A DNA stretch of 64,000 bases, from contig NZ_FNCN01000001.1 of NCBI RefSeq assembly GCF_900100605.1, forward strand, positions 248,001 through 312,000. The letters are read 5' to 3'. Made by a program: the position numbers and the translations under genes. The DNA is from Sinosporangium album. GTDB lineage: Bacteria; Actinomycetota; Actinomycetes; Streptosporangiales; Streptosporangiaceae. The notes under the pieces are model-generated. The model was not told the DNA's origin, made no database searches, and worked only from the letters and a program-made list of their open reading frames with translations. The stretch's first letter is position 1; every line of letters starts with the position of its first letter. Shown piece by piece: positions 15,967 to 23,699 of this stretch.

Positions 15967-18680
15967 GACGCTGTCCGAGCGAGGTGGGTAAGGGCGACGG
16001 CACGGGCCAGACGCAAGCAGTGCCGTTCGGAGGCGACGTCCACTCCGATCATGCGGGCGTGGTGCAGGTGCAGCAGATCAGACAGAACCTGGTCGACGTC
16101 CAGGCCGTCAGCCTCGACGAGGGTCCGGTAGGCACCCAGCGCGGTGGAGAGGTCGGCGTCGCCGAACGGGCGACGGGAACGGGTGAGCTGGGCTGGATCG
16201 AGACGTGGCCCGCTGAGGCGGGGTGCGTGCCCGACGAGCCATTCGGGACCGTCGCCGGTGAAGCCGTGGGCGATGGCGAGCATCCCGGCGGCGGTGGCGG
16301 CTTGCCGGTCTCCCGACAGGTGCCGCAGGGCGTTGCGGGAGTCGGCGGCGAAGACCGTCTCGGCCGCGGCAAGGGTCGGGCCGGTTCCGTGGCGGGCCTC
16401 GGGCCGGTAGGTGGTCAGCAGGTAGTCGGTCAAGAGACCCTCGTCATGCAGGCGCTCGGTCCAGGTGGCGAGGTCGTAGGCAGCGTCGGCGAACGAGACG
16501 GTGTGCAGCGGGATGCGGAGCCGCAGGTGGGGTTCGGGGTCGGGGTAACGTAGGAACCACCAGCCGGGAGGGAGACGGGGATGGCTGGTGAGGTGGGTGA
16601 GGATGTCATCGGACCTGCCGAACAAGCGGGCGTCCAGCCACGGGGACCGGCCGGGCCGGTGCTGCAGGACGCTGGCGGGACGACACGGCCGCGCGCGGGA
16701 AACGGTAGGGGGTCGTGTGCGGGCTAGCGTAAGAAGGATCTCGGCAGGTCGTCCATCGGACCACCCCGACGCCCCGGGGGTTTCGGTGAGAACAGCGTTC
16801 GGGTACCGGTCGAGGTGGCTGCGCAGCAGCGCGAGGTGAGCATTCTCATCCAGATCGAGGCGTACCCGTTCGTCATCCTCGCCGAGGAAAACCTCGCGCG
16901 GCAGCCGGTACCGCTCGCGGTATCGGTCCCAACCGGTCTTCCACTCCCGCCACGTCGCTCTCCGGCCAGGGAACGCGGTCGCGGGGACTAGCCAGCGAGC
17001 CGGGTGCAGGATCGACCGTCCGCGCCGCACGCGCGGGAGGAACGGCAGGCGAATGGCGTGGCCCCAGTCGAACCTGGCGCAAGGCGCGAGAAACGCCGTC
17101 CAGATCTCGACGAGGAATCGGACCAGGGGGTGCTGCCCGGTGGGTAGCAGCACGCTGTTGAACAGCAAGGGCTCGACGGGCCGCCCTGTGGTACGCGAGA
17201 CGAGCCACAGCCGGAGGCCGTCTCCGGCAACGGCCAGGTCATCGACCTGCACGGCCGGATCGGGATGAAACTCGCTGACGGGCAGGACGGGAAGCAGCTC
17301 CGGGGCACAGGCGAGAGCAGCGATCCGAAGATTCAGCGGAGGCGCGGCCACCTGGACGGCGTATGCTCCAGGCGACGCGGTCAGCAGCTGTTCATAAACG
17401 CGCCGGAATCGGTCGAGGTCCGCGGGGTCGAGCAGGTGCAGAAACCGAGCGGCGGAAACACCGGCGTGCCGAGCCGCGCTCACAACCGTCAACGTGAACT
17501 TACCGCGATCAAGGTCTTGAACGGTGTCTGCGGCGAGGGTGAACCGGAGTTCGGTGTGCGGGATCGGCACCCGGTCGTCCTCGCCGCGCAGCGCGGCGAT
17601 CGTCTCGTCATCGAGCAGCACCTCGGCCCCGTCGTCCAGCGCGGCTTCCTGCGCGAGGACGAACAGGACGGAGTCTCGCCTCGTATGCGGTACCTGGGAC
17701 CTGCGCCGGGTTGAGGTCCGGTATCCGGCCGGGTAGCCGAGAACCCGGAGGACTTCGCGGGCGGGCACGGCCGCGCCGGGGCCCCATCGTTCGATGAAGG
17801 ACCGGTGGTAATCGGCTGCCCAGGCGAAGCGCGGGGCAACAGCGACAAGCGCGGAAGCCGCGTCCTGCACCTCGCCGACCACGGACGGAGGAAGCGTCAC
17901 CGAACAGTCCAGGCGGAGATCAACAGGTGTCCCGGCGAAATCCTCGGAACGGGCACGGGCCTTGTCGGCATCCGTGGTGATCATTCTCCGTCGGGTGTCC
18001 GTGAGGAGTATCCCTGCGTTCACTAGGCCGGCCAGCAGTACCTCGGCCGCCGCGAGGTCGCCGTCAGGCTCTTTGGCGACGAGTTCGGCCAAGTCGACAA
18101 ATGGGATAGGCGACCGGGCGGCCTCGACTGCGATCGCTGCCGGGCCGGTCAAGTCGACCTCCGCGTCCCAGAGCCGGCCGCCCTCGACGCGAACGCAGGG
18201 TGTCACCCAGGCCCCGCCCCGTACGTACCCGAGTGAACTGGTCACGACCGAAGCGGTGCGCAGGGCAGGGAAGCCATCGGCGGTCCCATGGTGCTCGCGT
18301 GGGTGGGGAACCGCGTGATGTTTCTCATCCCAACAGAACGCGGCGTGCGTGCCAAGGCGGCCTGATGCCACTCCGGCGAAGCGTCCGAACGGGGTCGCCC
18401 GTGTCCTCCACCGCAGTACGTATCGAACCGTCGCCTCGGTCAGACGTCGCAGCCTGCGTGCGTCGACCGTATCGCCGTCCAGTACGCGTGTGATCTGGGC
18501 GCTGAGATCCGGGGAGGCGAGCCCGACGGCTTCCGCGAATTCGGGAAGCGCCCACACGTTCCGCAACCACTCCACCCAGGAGGACGGTCGGTAGCTGGTG
18601 AGGTCAGGCCACGCGGGGAAGGTGAGCCCTTGGGGGTAGGCGGCGGCCCTGATCAACGTTGCGTCGACCGCTTGGAACAT
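15963..18680 (-). CDS. Full-length lantibiotic dehydratase LanB
   Basis: The 905-residue protein carries the tRNA-dependent glutamylation domain (about 1-640; TPFGRFAGVASGRLG near 97-111, FLHLLDPADLDRFRRVYEQL further on, FNSVLLPTGQHPLVRFLVEI). It also has a C-terminal glutamate-elimination domain (about 670-905; PGWWFLRYPDPEPHLRLRIP). In NisB-type enzymes glutamyl-tRNA activates precursor Ser/Thr, which are then dehydrated. ATG 18680 has GGAG 7 nt upstream. The gene lies 81 nt after the precursor, separated by a strong hairpin. Stop overlaps the lanC start (ATGA). Confidence 0.93.
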   Translation of the reverse strand: MFQAVDATLIRAAAYPQGLTFPAWPDLTSYRPSSWVEWLRNVWALPEFAEAVGLASPDLSAQITRVLDGDTVDARRLRRLTEATVRYVLRWRTRATPFGRFAGVASGRLGTHAAFCWDEKHHAVPHPREHHGTADGFPALRTASVVTSSLGYVRGGAWVTPCVRVEGGRLWDAEVDLTGPAAIAVEAARSPIPFVDLAELVAKEPDGDLAAAEVLLAGLVNAGILLTDTRRRMITTDADKARARSEDFAGTPVDLRLDCSVTLPPSVVGEVQDAASALVAVAPRFAWAADYHRSFIERWGPGAAVPAREVLRVLGYPAGYRTSTRRRSQVPHTRRDSVLFVLAQEAALDDGAEVLLDDETIAALRGEDDRVPIPHTELRFTLAADTVQDLDRGKFTLTVVSAARHAGVSAARFLHLLDPADLDRFRRVYEQLLTASPGAYAVQVAAPPLNLRIAALACAPELLPVLPVSEFHPDPAVQVDDLAVAGDGLRLWLVSRTTGRPVEPLLFNSVLLPTGQHPLVRFLVEIWTAFLAPCARFDWGHAIRLPFLPRVRRGRSILHPARWLVPATAFPGRRATWREWKTGWDRYRERYRLPREVFLGEDDERVRLDLDENAHLALLRSHLDRYPNAVLTETPGASGWSDGRPAEILLTLARTRPPTVSRARPCRPASVLQHRPGRSPWLDARLFGRSDDILTHLTSHPRLPPGWWFLRYPDPEPHLRLRIPLHTVSFADAAYDLATWTERLHDEGLLTDYLLTTYRPEARHGTGPTLAAAETVFAADSRNALRHLSGDRQAATAAGMLAIAHGFTGDGPEWLVGHAPRLSGPRLDPAQLTRSRRPFGDADLSTALGAYRTLVEADGLDVDQVLSDLLHLHHARMIGVDVASERHCLRLARAVALTHLARTAS

Positions 18681-18714
18681 GTCTCGCTCCGCGTTCGAAA
18701 GGATGGCGGATGAA

Positions 18715-18743
18715 GGGTCCGGTCGCTGGTGTGGACCGGACCC
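18715..18743 (-). terminator. Hairpin between precursor gene and lanB (partial terminator/processing site)
   Basis: Perfect 10-bp inverted repeat: GGGTCCGGTC at 18715-18724 and GACCGGACCC at 18734-18743, with a 9-nt loop. No T tract follows. In RiPP clusters such hairpins after the precursor gene stabilise the upstream transcript or terminate most polymerases, which gives precursor in excess over enzymes. That role is inferred from position. Confidence 0.6.
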
Positions 18744-18761
18744 TCTCGGACGGTGCGGTGC

Positions 18762-18887
18762 TCAGCCCGAACAGGCGTCGGAGCCGGTGTTGCCGCTGCC
18801 GCAGTTGTCGTCGGTGCTGGTGGCGTAGGCGTTGGCGGCGGGTCCTGCGTCGACCAGGCGCAGGTTCAGCTCGTTCTCGGGGTTCAT
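18762..18887 (-). CDS. FxLD-type lanthipeptide precursor peptide, 41 residues
   Basis: The peptide begins MNPENELNLRLVDAG and ends STDDNCGSGNTGSDACSG. The leader segment LNLRLVDAGP occupies the place of the FxLD motif of this family, but Phe and Asp of the name motif are replaced by Leu and Arg. The core has Cys29 and Cys39, Thr/Ser at 23, 24, 25, 31, 34, 36 and 40, and Asp26-Asp27, so at most two thioether rings can form. The ATG overlaps the stop of the methyltransferase gene (ATGA, 18884-18887). Next comes a hairpin and then lanB. Assignment rests on position and the DDxCGS pattern seen in the family. No transporter or protease gene is in the cluster. Confidence 0.85.
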   Translation of the reverse strand: MNPENELNLRLVDAGPAANAYATSTDDNCGSGNTGSDACSG

Positions 18888-20128
18888 TCGGCATTTCCCT
18901 TCTCATCGGGGGTGAAGGTCAGGACGAGGCGGCTGTGCCGCTTGTCCAGGACCGTTCCGTCCGGCAGGTCGCCGTCCGGTGTGTGCGCGGGAAGGACGTT
19001 CAGGACCGGTGCCGGGCTGCCTGCCTTCAGCCAGGCGCGCACGTGCTCGACCATCCGTCCAGCAGCCGCCTCGGCCTGCGGGCCGTGAGCGTAGGAACCG
19101 AGGTCGAAGAGCTTGCCGGTCCAGGCGAGCGCGGACCGGTAGGCGAACGTGCCGTCCCGAAGGGTGGCGGGGGCGCCGTACTGCCAGGACGGCGCTACGG
19201 TCCCGGCCTCGATGGCTTCACTCTGCGCTGACAGCACCACGAACTCCTCCCGCAGCCGGGCCGCCAGCCAAAGGTCAAGGTCGGACAGCATCGTGCGGGG
19301 CGGCAAGGCCACCCCAGCCCACGCCTCCGCGCGGGGCAGCGCGAGAAGACCTTCGGTGGCGGCGGGGTCGATCCACTGACCCTCGTCCAGCCGCAGGTGA
19401 ACGCCGTCGGCGATGTCGACGTACCGGACCTCGGAGGCCCCGTCACCCTGCATGGACACGAACCCGCACTGGCGGTGGCTGTGGCTCACCATGCGGTTGC
19501 CGTCCCGGCGCAGCGTCCATGAACGGGTCATCCCGAACGTCCGCAACGGCACGATGAGCACGCCGCTATCGGTGAGCTGGTCCCGCCAAGCGGGCGGCAC
19601 GTCCCACGCCCCCACCGTGACGATGATCAAGTCGTAACCGCGGCCCGGCACGACCGGATGCTCGGCGTCCGCGCAGATGACGGTGACATCGTGGTAACCC
19701 GCCGCCGCCAGGCACTTGGAAGCCCGGTCGGTGACGTCCGAGTCGATATCGACGGTCGTGACGGACCCCGCAGGACCGACCAGCTCCCGCAGAAGAGAGG
19801 CGTTGTATCCGCCAGAGCCGATCTCCAGCACCGAACGTCCGGCCAGGCCACCGAGCGCGTCGGCGGCCTGGCCGAGCATCTCGGCGACGAGGAACGGTGC
19901 CGACACCGAGCTGAGGCTCTCCCCGCTGGGCAGCCGTTTGGTGATGACGGCTGTGTTCGCGTACGCCTCCTCCAGCGGAAGACCCGGGGTGAACAGCTCG
20001 CGCGGGACGGTCCGCATGGCCGCCTCCACTTCCGGCCGCAACACCAGGTTCTTCGCCTGATGGTCGGCCGCGAGCCGATCCACCATCGCGTTCCGCAGAT
20101 CCCCACCGCTCATGGTGTCGACACTCAC
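18884..20128 (-). CDS. FxLD-system methyltransferase (protein-L-isoaspartate methyltransferase homologue)
   Basis: The 414-residue protein has a PCMT-like first half: VPRELFTPGL near 41-50, SSVSAPFLVAEML near 73-85 and the SAM motif VLEIGSGGYNASLL at about 100-113. A C-terminal extension of about 200 residues follows, typical of the methyltransferases that accompany FxLD lanthipeptides. Relatives methylate an Asp of the cyclised peptide, which collapses to succinimide and then isoaspartate; Asp26, Asp27 or Asp37 of the precursor are candidates here. GTG 20128 has AGGGGG 8 nt upstream. It is the first gene of the lanthipeptide operon and overlaps the precursor start. Confidence 0.87.
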   Translation of the reverse strand: MSVDTMSGGDLRNAMVDRLAADHQAKNLVLRPEVEAAMRTVPRELFTPGLPLEEAYANTAVITKRLPSGESLSSVSAPFLVAEMLGQAADALGGLAGRSVLEIGSGGYNASLLRELVGPAGSVTTVDIDSDVTDRASKCLAAAGYHDVTVICADAEHPVVPGRGYDLIIVTVGAWDVPPAWRDQLTDSGVLIVPLRTFGMTRSWTLRRDGNRMVSHSHRQCGFVSMQGDGASEVRYVDIADGVHLRLDEGQWIDPAATEGLLALPRAEAWAGVALPPRTMLSDLDLWLAARLREEFVVLSAQSEAIEAGTVAPSWQYGAPATLRDGTFAYRSALAWTGKLFDLGSYAHGPQAEAAAGRMVEHVRAWLKAGSPAPVLNVLPAHTPDGDLPDGTVLDKRHSRLVLTFTPDEKGNAE

Positions 20129-20222
20129 TGGCGTTCCCCCTTTGAAGTCCTCTCCGCCACCGCGATCACCGCCTCGCGCGTGCTCCACCACCCTGCCGCT
20201 ACCCCGCCTCGTGGGCCAGGAA

Positions 20223-20316
20223 TTTAGCTACCTTTAGCAGTGACAGAGCGATGCTCACTTCCCGCCTGGTCAGACAGGAAACCGGATATATAGGACGGTT
20301 GCTAATCACCGCTAAA
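20223..20316. promoter_or_regulatory. Paired TTTAGC operator-like repeats between methyltransferase and XRE genes
   Basis: TTTAGC occurs at 20223-20228 and 20233-20238. In the opposite orientation GCTAAT (20301-20306) and GCTAAA (20311-20316) occur with the same 10-bp period. Each pair puts two half-sites one helical turn apart, and the pairs face each other across the 217-nt divergent promoter region. TATATA-like sequence near 20287 may be a -10. The adjacent DUF5753 XRE protein is the obvious candidate to bind here. Confidence 0.55.
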
Positions 20317-20345
20317 CCAGAGGGCGCGAGCCCGGGGCGGTCGGC

Positions 20346-21398
20346 ATGATGCACGTGATGGCTACCTCGTCCTCCTCCTCCGCCCAGGCCGCCCGCGAGC
20401 GCCTGGGAACACGGCTGCGCGACCTCCGGACCGGTGCGGGGCTGTCCGGTGTGGAGTTCGCGCGACGGGCCGGCTGGTCGGCCTCGGCCGTCGTATCGCA
20501 GGTCGAGAAGGGCCGCCGCACCATCACCGCCGATCACGTGCGGCTGTGGTGCTCGCTGACCAGCGCGTCCCCCGAGCTGACAGCCGAGCTGCTCGCCGAG
20601 CAGGCGAACATGGCGGGCATCTGGCTCTCGCTCCGCGAACAAGCCGGCGGCCTAGGCCTGAACGCCCGCCAGAAGCTCACCATCGGCGACGCGATGTCCC
20701 GCGTGACACTCGTTCGCACCTACCAGACCAAGGTCATCCCGGGGTTGCTGCAGACGCCTGGCTATATGGAGCAGGTTCTGCGTGGTGTCCGCAGCGATCG
20801 CCGTGTAGAACCCGACGACGTCGCCGAAGCTCTCGCTGAACGGCTCGGACGGCAGCGAAATCTGCGTCGCCACGGGGCCCAGTTCATATTCCTCCTGGAA
20901 GAGACCGTTCTGCGGTTCCGCCAGTTCGGTCCGGACGTCCACCGTGAACAGCTCCTCCACCTTCTGGAGGCCATACGGCTGCCAACGGTGTTCTTGGCGG
21001 TCATCCCGATGGACGCCGACCGGCGGGGCGTAAGGCCACGCGAGTCCTTTGACATCTCGACCTTCCCCGACCGCGAACACGTCCAGGTGGAGCTGCTGTC
21101 CGGGCTACTCACCCTCACCCATCCCGACGAACTCGCCATGTACCGGCAGGCATGGGACGCCCTCATGTCCCGCGCCGTTTATGGCGACGGCGTCCGCGGC
21201 CTGATCGGACGGGCCTTGGAGGCTCTTGAGGGGAGGAGATTCGGCGGCGGAGACGGCGAGGCCCCCCACGTGGCCGTGGCGTTCGAGGACCAGCACGCGC
21301 CGGCCCGCCATCGCGAGGTAGGCGGCCGCGACCAGCCCGTTGTGCCCGGCTCCGACGACGACCACGTCATAGCGCACGGTGGGGTCCTCTCTCGTTGA
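20346..21398 (+). CDS. XRE-family regulator with DUF5753 domain, lanthipeptide cluster regulator
   Basis: The HTH lies at about 18-75 ([37 protein letters not shown]), followed by a DUF5753 domain with [19 protein letters not shown] near 125-143 and [14 protein letters not shown]. Such regulators are standard in FxLD loci. The family normally ends near [10 protein letters not shown] (about residue 295). Here the frame continues another 55 residues that are antisense to the oxidoreductase remnant at 21240-21377, so the tail is a junction artefact. Start codon uncertain: ATG at 20346, 20349 or 20358, none with a clear ribosome site. Confidence 0.85.
   Translation: MMHVMATSSSSSAQAARERLGTRLRDLRTGAGLSGVEFARRAGWSASAVVSQVEKGRRTITADHVRLWCSLTSASPELTAELLAEQANMAGIWLSLREQAGGLGLNARQKLTIGDAMSRVTLVRTYQTKVIPGLLQTPGYMEQVLRGVRSDRRVEPDDVAEALAERLGRQRNLRRHGAQFIFLLEETVLRFRQFGPDVHREQLLHLLEAIRLPTVFLAVIPMDADRRGVRPRESFDISTFPDREHVQVELLSGLLTLTHPDELAMYRQAWDALMSRAVYGDGVRGLIGRALEALEGRRFGGGDGEAPHVAVAFEDQHAPARHREVGGRDQPVVPGSDDDHVIAHGGVLSR
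21240..21377 (-). pseudogene. N-terminal remnant of a phytoene-desaturase-like FAD oxidoreductase
   Basis: A GTG start at 21377 with GAGAGGA upstream opens a frame reading [20 protein letters not shown] and then [20 protein letters not shown], the ADP-binding beta-alpha-beta unit and following strand of phytoene-desaturase-family enzymes. Similarity ends abruptly near 21240, where the 3' end of the lanthipeptide XRE gene begins. The C-terminal signature of the same family lies at 13578-13661 on the same strand. The gene therefore appears split, with its centre lost. Confidence 0.7.
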
Positions 21399-21751
21399 CC
21401 TTGCCGGCACCTTATAACGAACCAGACAAACGTTACGAGCGATGACGAGCTTCAACGAGATACCCAGAATCCCCCGCGAGGAGTAACCTCCTCAACGAGG
21501 AGCGAACACTTTTCCACTCCGCCCCAGGCGCTCGGCCGTCCGATCCGGGCAGCCGGTCGGGAGACCGCCCTCGCGTCACCCCGCAACCGTGGAACAAAAG
21601 ACGATCTTGCAACGTTCCAACTTGGTGACGTTCCAGGCGACCCATGAGCGTCGCGCGTGGACGTCGAACATGAGCACCGAACATGAGCAGGGAACCAGCA
21701 GGGGCACGGGCAAGGAACAGCAAGGCACGAGTCAGGGAGACGAACCCCCGT
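21399..21751. other. Intergenic region without a recognisable gene
   Basis: This stretch holds the promoter of the broken oxidoreductase on the minus strand and of psuG on the plus strand. Short repeats of the type ACGTTCCA occur near 21610 and 21640. I see no convincing coding frame. Confidence 0.4.
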
Positions 21752-22687
21752 ATGAGCACGACCGGCAGAGCTTCGACCGTGATCCGCCTGTCCGAGGAGG
21801 TGGCGGACGCCCTGGCGCGGGGGCTGCCGGTCGTGGCGCTGGAGTCCACGATCATCTCGCACGGGCTGCCGCAGCCCCGCAATCTGGAGGTGGCGGCCGA
21901 GCTTGAGGAGATCGTACGGCGGGGCGGTGCCGTACCCGCGACGATCGCCGTGCTCGACGGGGTCGCGCGGATCGGGCTCGACCAGGCGGGGCTTGAGCGG
22001 ATCGCGACCCAGCCGGGGCTGCGCAAACTCGGGCAGCGCGACCTGCCGGTGGCGGCGGCGCTGTCGGCCTGCGGCGCGACGACGGTGTCGGCGACCGCGT
22101 TCCTGGCGGCCCGCGCGGGCATCCGGGTGTTCGCGACCGGCGGCCTCGGCGGCGTGCACCGGGGCTTCACCGTGGATCAGGACGAGTCCGCCGATCTCGA
22201 CACGCTGAGCCGCACCCGGATCACGATCGTGTGCGCCGGGGTCAAGTCGATCCTCGACGTGCCCGCCACGCTCCAGCGGCTGGAGACCCGGGGTGTGTCG
22301 GTCGTGGGCTACCGTACCGGCGAGTTCCCCGGGTTCTATGTGCACACGTCGGGGATCCCGATCGACTGGCGCGTCGACTCCCCCGCCGAGGCAGCCGCGA
22401 TCATGAAGGCGCAGGACGCCCTGGGCGGGGCGGAGAGCGCGCTCGTCGTCGCCAATCCGGTGCCGCCGGCCGACCAGCTCGACCCCGAGCTGCACGACCG
22501 GGTGCTCGCCGAGGCGCTGGCCGAGGCGGATCGGCGGCGGATCACCGGCCAGGCGATCACGCCGTTCCTGCTCGACTTCCTGGTGAAGGGCACCGGCGGG
22601 GCCTCCCTGGAGGCCAATCTCACTGCAGTACGCGGAAACGCTGCCATTGCCGCTCAAATCGCTTCATACTGGTCCAAGGAGAACTGA
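21752..22687 (+). CDS. psuG: Pseudouridine-5'-phosphate glycosidase
   Basis: The 311-residue protein shows PsuG (IndA-type) hallmarks: VVALESTIISHGLPQPRNLE near 26-45, VRRGGAVPATIAVLDG near 54-69, GIRVFATGGLGGVHRG near 128-143 and FLLDFLVKGTGGASLEANL near the C-terminus. The enzyme splits pseudouridine 5'-phosphate into uracil and ribose 5-phosphate. A PfkB kinase gene starts 6 nt downstream, which fits the psuK-psuG pathway. ATG 21752 is the first Met before the conserved part. Its ribosome site is weak, and GTG 21779 is an alternative. Confidence 0.93.
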   Translation: MSTTGRASTVIRLSEEVADALARGLPVVALESTIISHGLPQPRNLEVAAELEEIVRRGGAVPATIAVLDGVARIGLDQAGLERIATQPGLRKLGQRDLPVAAALSACGATTVSATAFLAARAGIRVFATGGLGGVHRGFTVDQDESADLDTLSRTRITIVCAGVKSILDVPATLQRLETRGVSVVGYRTGEFPGFYVHTSGIPIDWRVDSPAEAAAIMKAQDALGGAESALVVANPVPPADQLDPELHDRVLAEALAEADRRRITGQAITPFLLDFLVKGTGGASLEANLTAVRGNAAIAAQIASYWSKEN

Positions 22688-22693
22688 GAAGGC

Positions 22694-23635
22694 GTGGCCG
22701 GTATGGGTCTGCTCGTCATCGGCGACGTTGTCACCGACGTCGTCGCGCTTCACGAGGCACCGGTCGCGACCGGCACCGACACCGCAGCCGACATCGTGCT
22801 GCGCCCCGGCGGGTCAGGCGCGAACACCGCGTCGTGGGCCGCCCACCTCGGCGCGGACGCCCGCCTCCTCACGCGCGTCGGCTTCGACACCGGCGAGTGG
22901 CACCAGACCGAACTGCTGCGCGACGGGGTCCGCCCGCACATGCGGATGGATCCGGACCACCCCACCGCCGTCGTCATCGCGATGGTCGACTCCGCTGGAG
23001 AGCGCTCCATGCTCACCAACCGGGGCGCCGGCGGGCTCATCGGCCTCGACGACTGGGCCGACGACCTGCTCGACGACGTGGCCCATCTGCATCTTTCCGG
23101 CTACACGCTGTTCGCCGAACCCGGGCTGCGACTCGCCCGGACGGCGATGGCGGAGGCCGCCGGACGGGGGGTGACGATCAGTGTGGACCCCTCGTCGGTA
23201 GGCTTTCTGCATGAGTTCGGACCCGGGCGATTCCTGCACGAGACCGCCTCAGCCAAACTGATCATCCCGAACCTGGACGAGGCACTGCTGCTCACCGGCG
23301 AGATCACCGCCGAGCGGGCCGCGGTGGCCCTCAGCGAGACGTACGGCACGGCCGCAGTGAAACGCGGCCCGGACGGAGCCCTGCTCGCCAGGGACGGCCG
23401 GGTGACGGCGACCGCGCCCGGCGTCGCCGCCGAGGTCGTGGACTCGACCGGGGCCGGTGACGCCTTCGCCGCGGGGTTCCTGACCGCGCTGCTCGGCGGG
23501 GCCGGGGACGAGGAGGCCCTGGCCTCCGGATGCCGTGCGGGAGCCGATGCGGTGAGCCTCGTAGGAGGCCGTCCGCGCATACGTCGGAGCCCAAGTTTGG
23601 GCTCCAACCAGCTTTACCCACTTGACACTGATTGA
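22694..23635 (+). CDS. psuK: PfkB-family sugar kinase, probable pseudouridine kinase
   Basis: This 313-residue ribokinase-fold protein has the N-terminal signature RPGGSGANTASWAAHLG near 36-52, the anion-hole/catalytic motif DSTGAGDAFAAGFL near 253-266 and KRGPDGALL. In the psuG context it would phosphorylate pseudouridine at O5'. The GTG at 22694 follows GAGAAGG, 6 nt after psuG. The last 15 residues contain a nucleotide hairpin (GGAGCCCAA and TTGGGCTCC, 23586-23605), so the natural end may be shorter in relatives. Substrate is inferred from the neighbour. Confidence 0.82.
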   Translation: MAGMGLLVIGDVVTDVVALHEAPVATGTDTAADIVLRPGGSGANTASWAAHLGADARLLTRVGFDTGEWHQTELLRDGVRPHMRMDPDHPTAVVIAMVDSAGERSMLTNRGAGGLIGLDDWADDLLDDVAHLHLSGYTLFAEPGLRLARTAMAEAAGRGVTISVDPSSVGFLHEFGPGRFLHETASAKLIIPNLDEALLLTGEITAERAAVALSETYGTAAVKRGPDGALLARDGRVTATAPGVAAEVVDSTGAGDAFAAGFLTALLGGAGDEEALASGCRAGADAVSLVGGRPRIRRSPSLGSNQLYPLDTD

Positions 23636-23699
23636 TAACTTGCCGCGTAGGCTGCACCATTAGCCACATGCGTCACTCTGGGGAGGTTGCGGTCCACCG

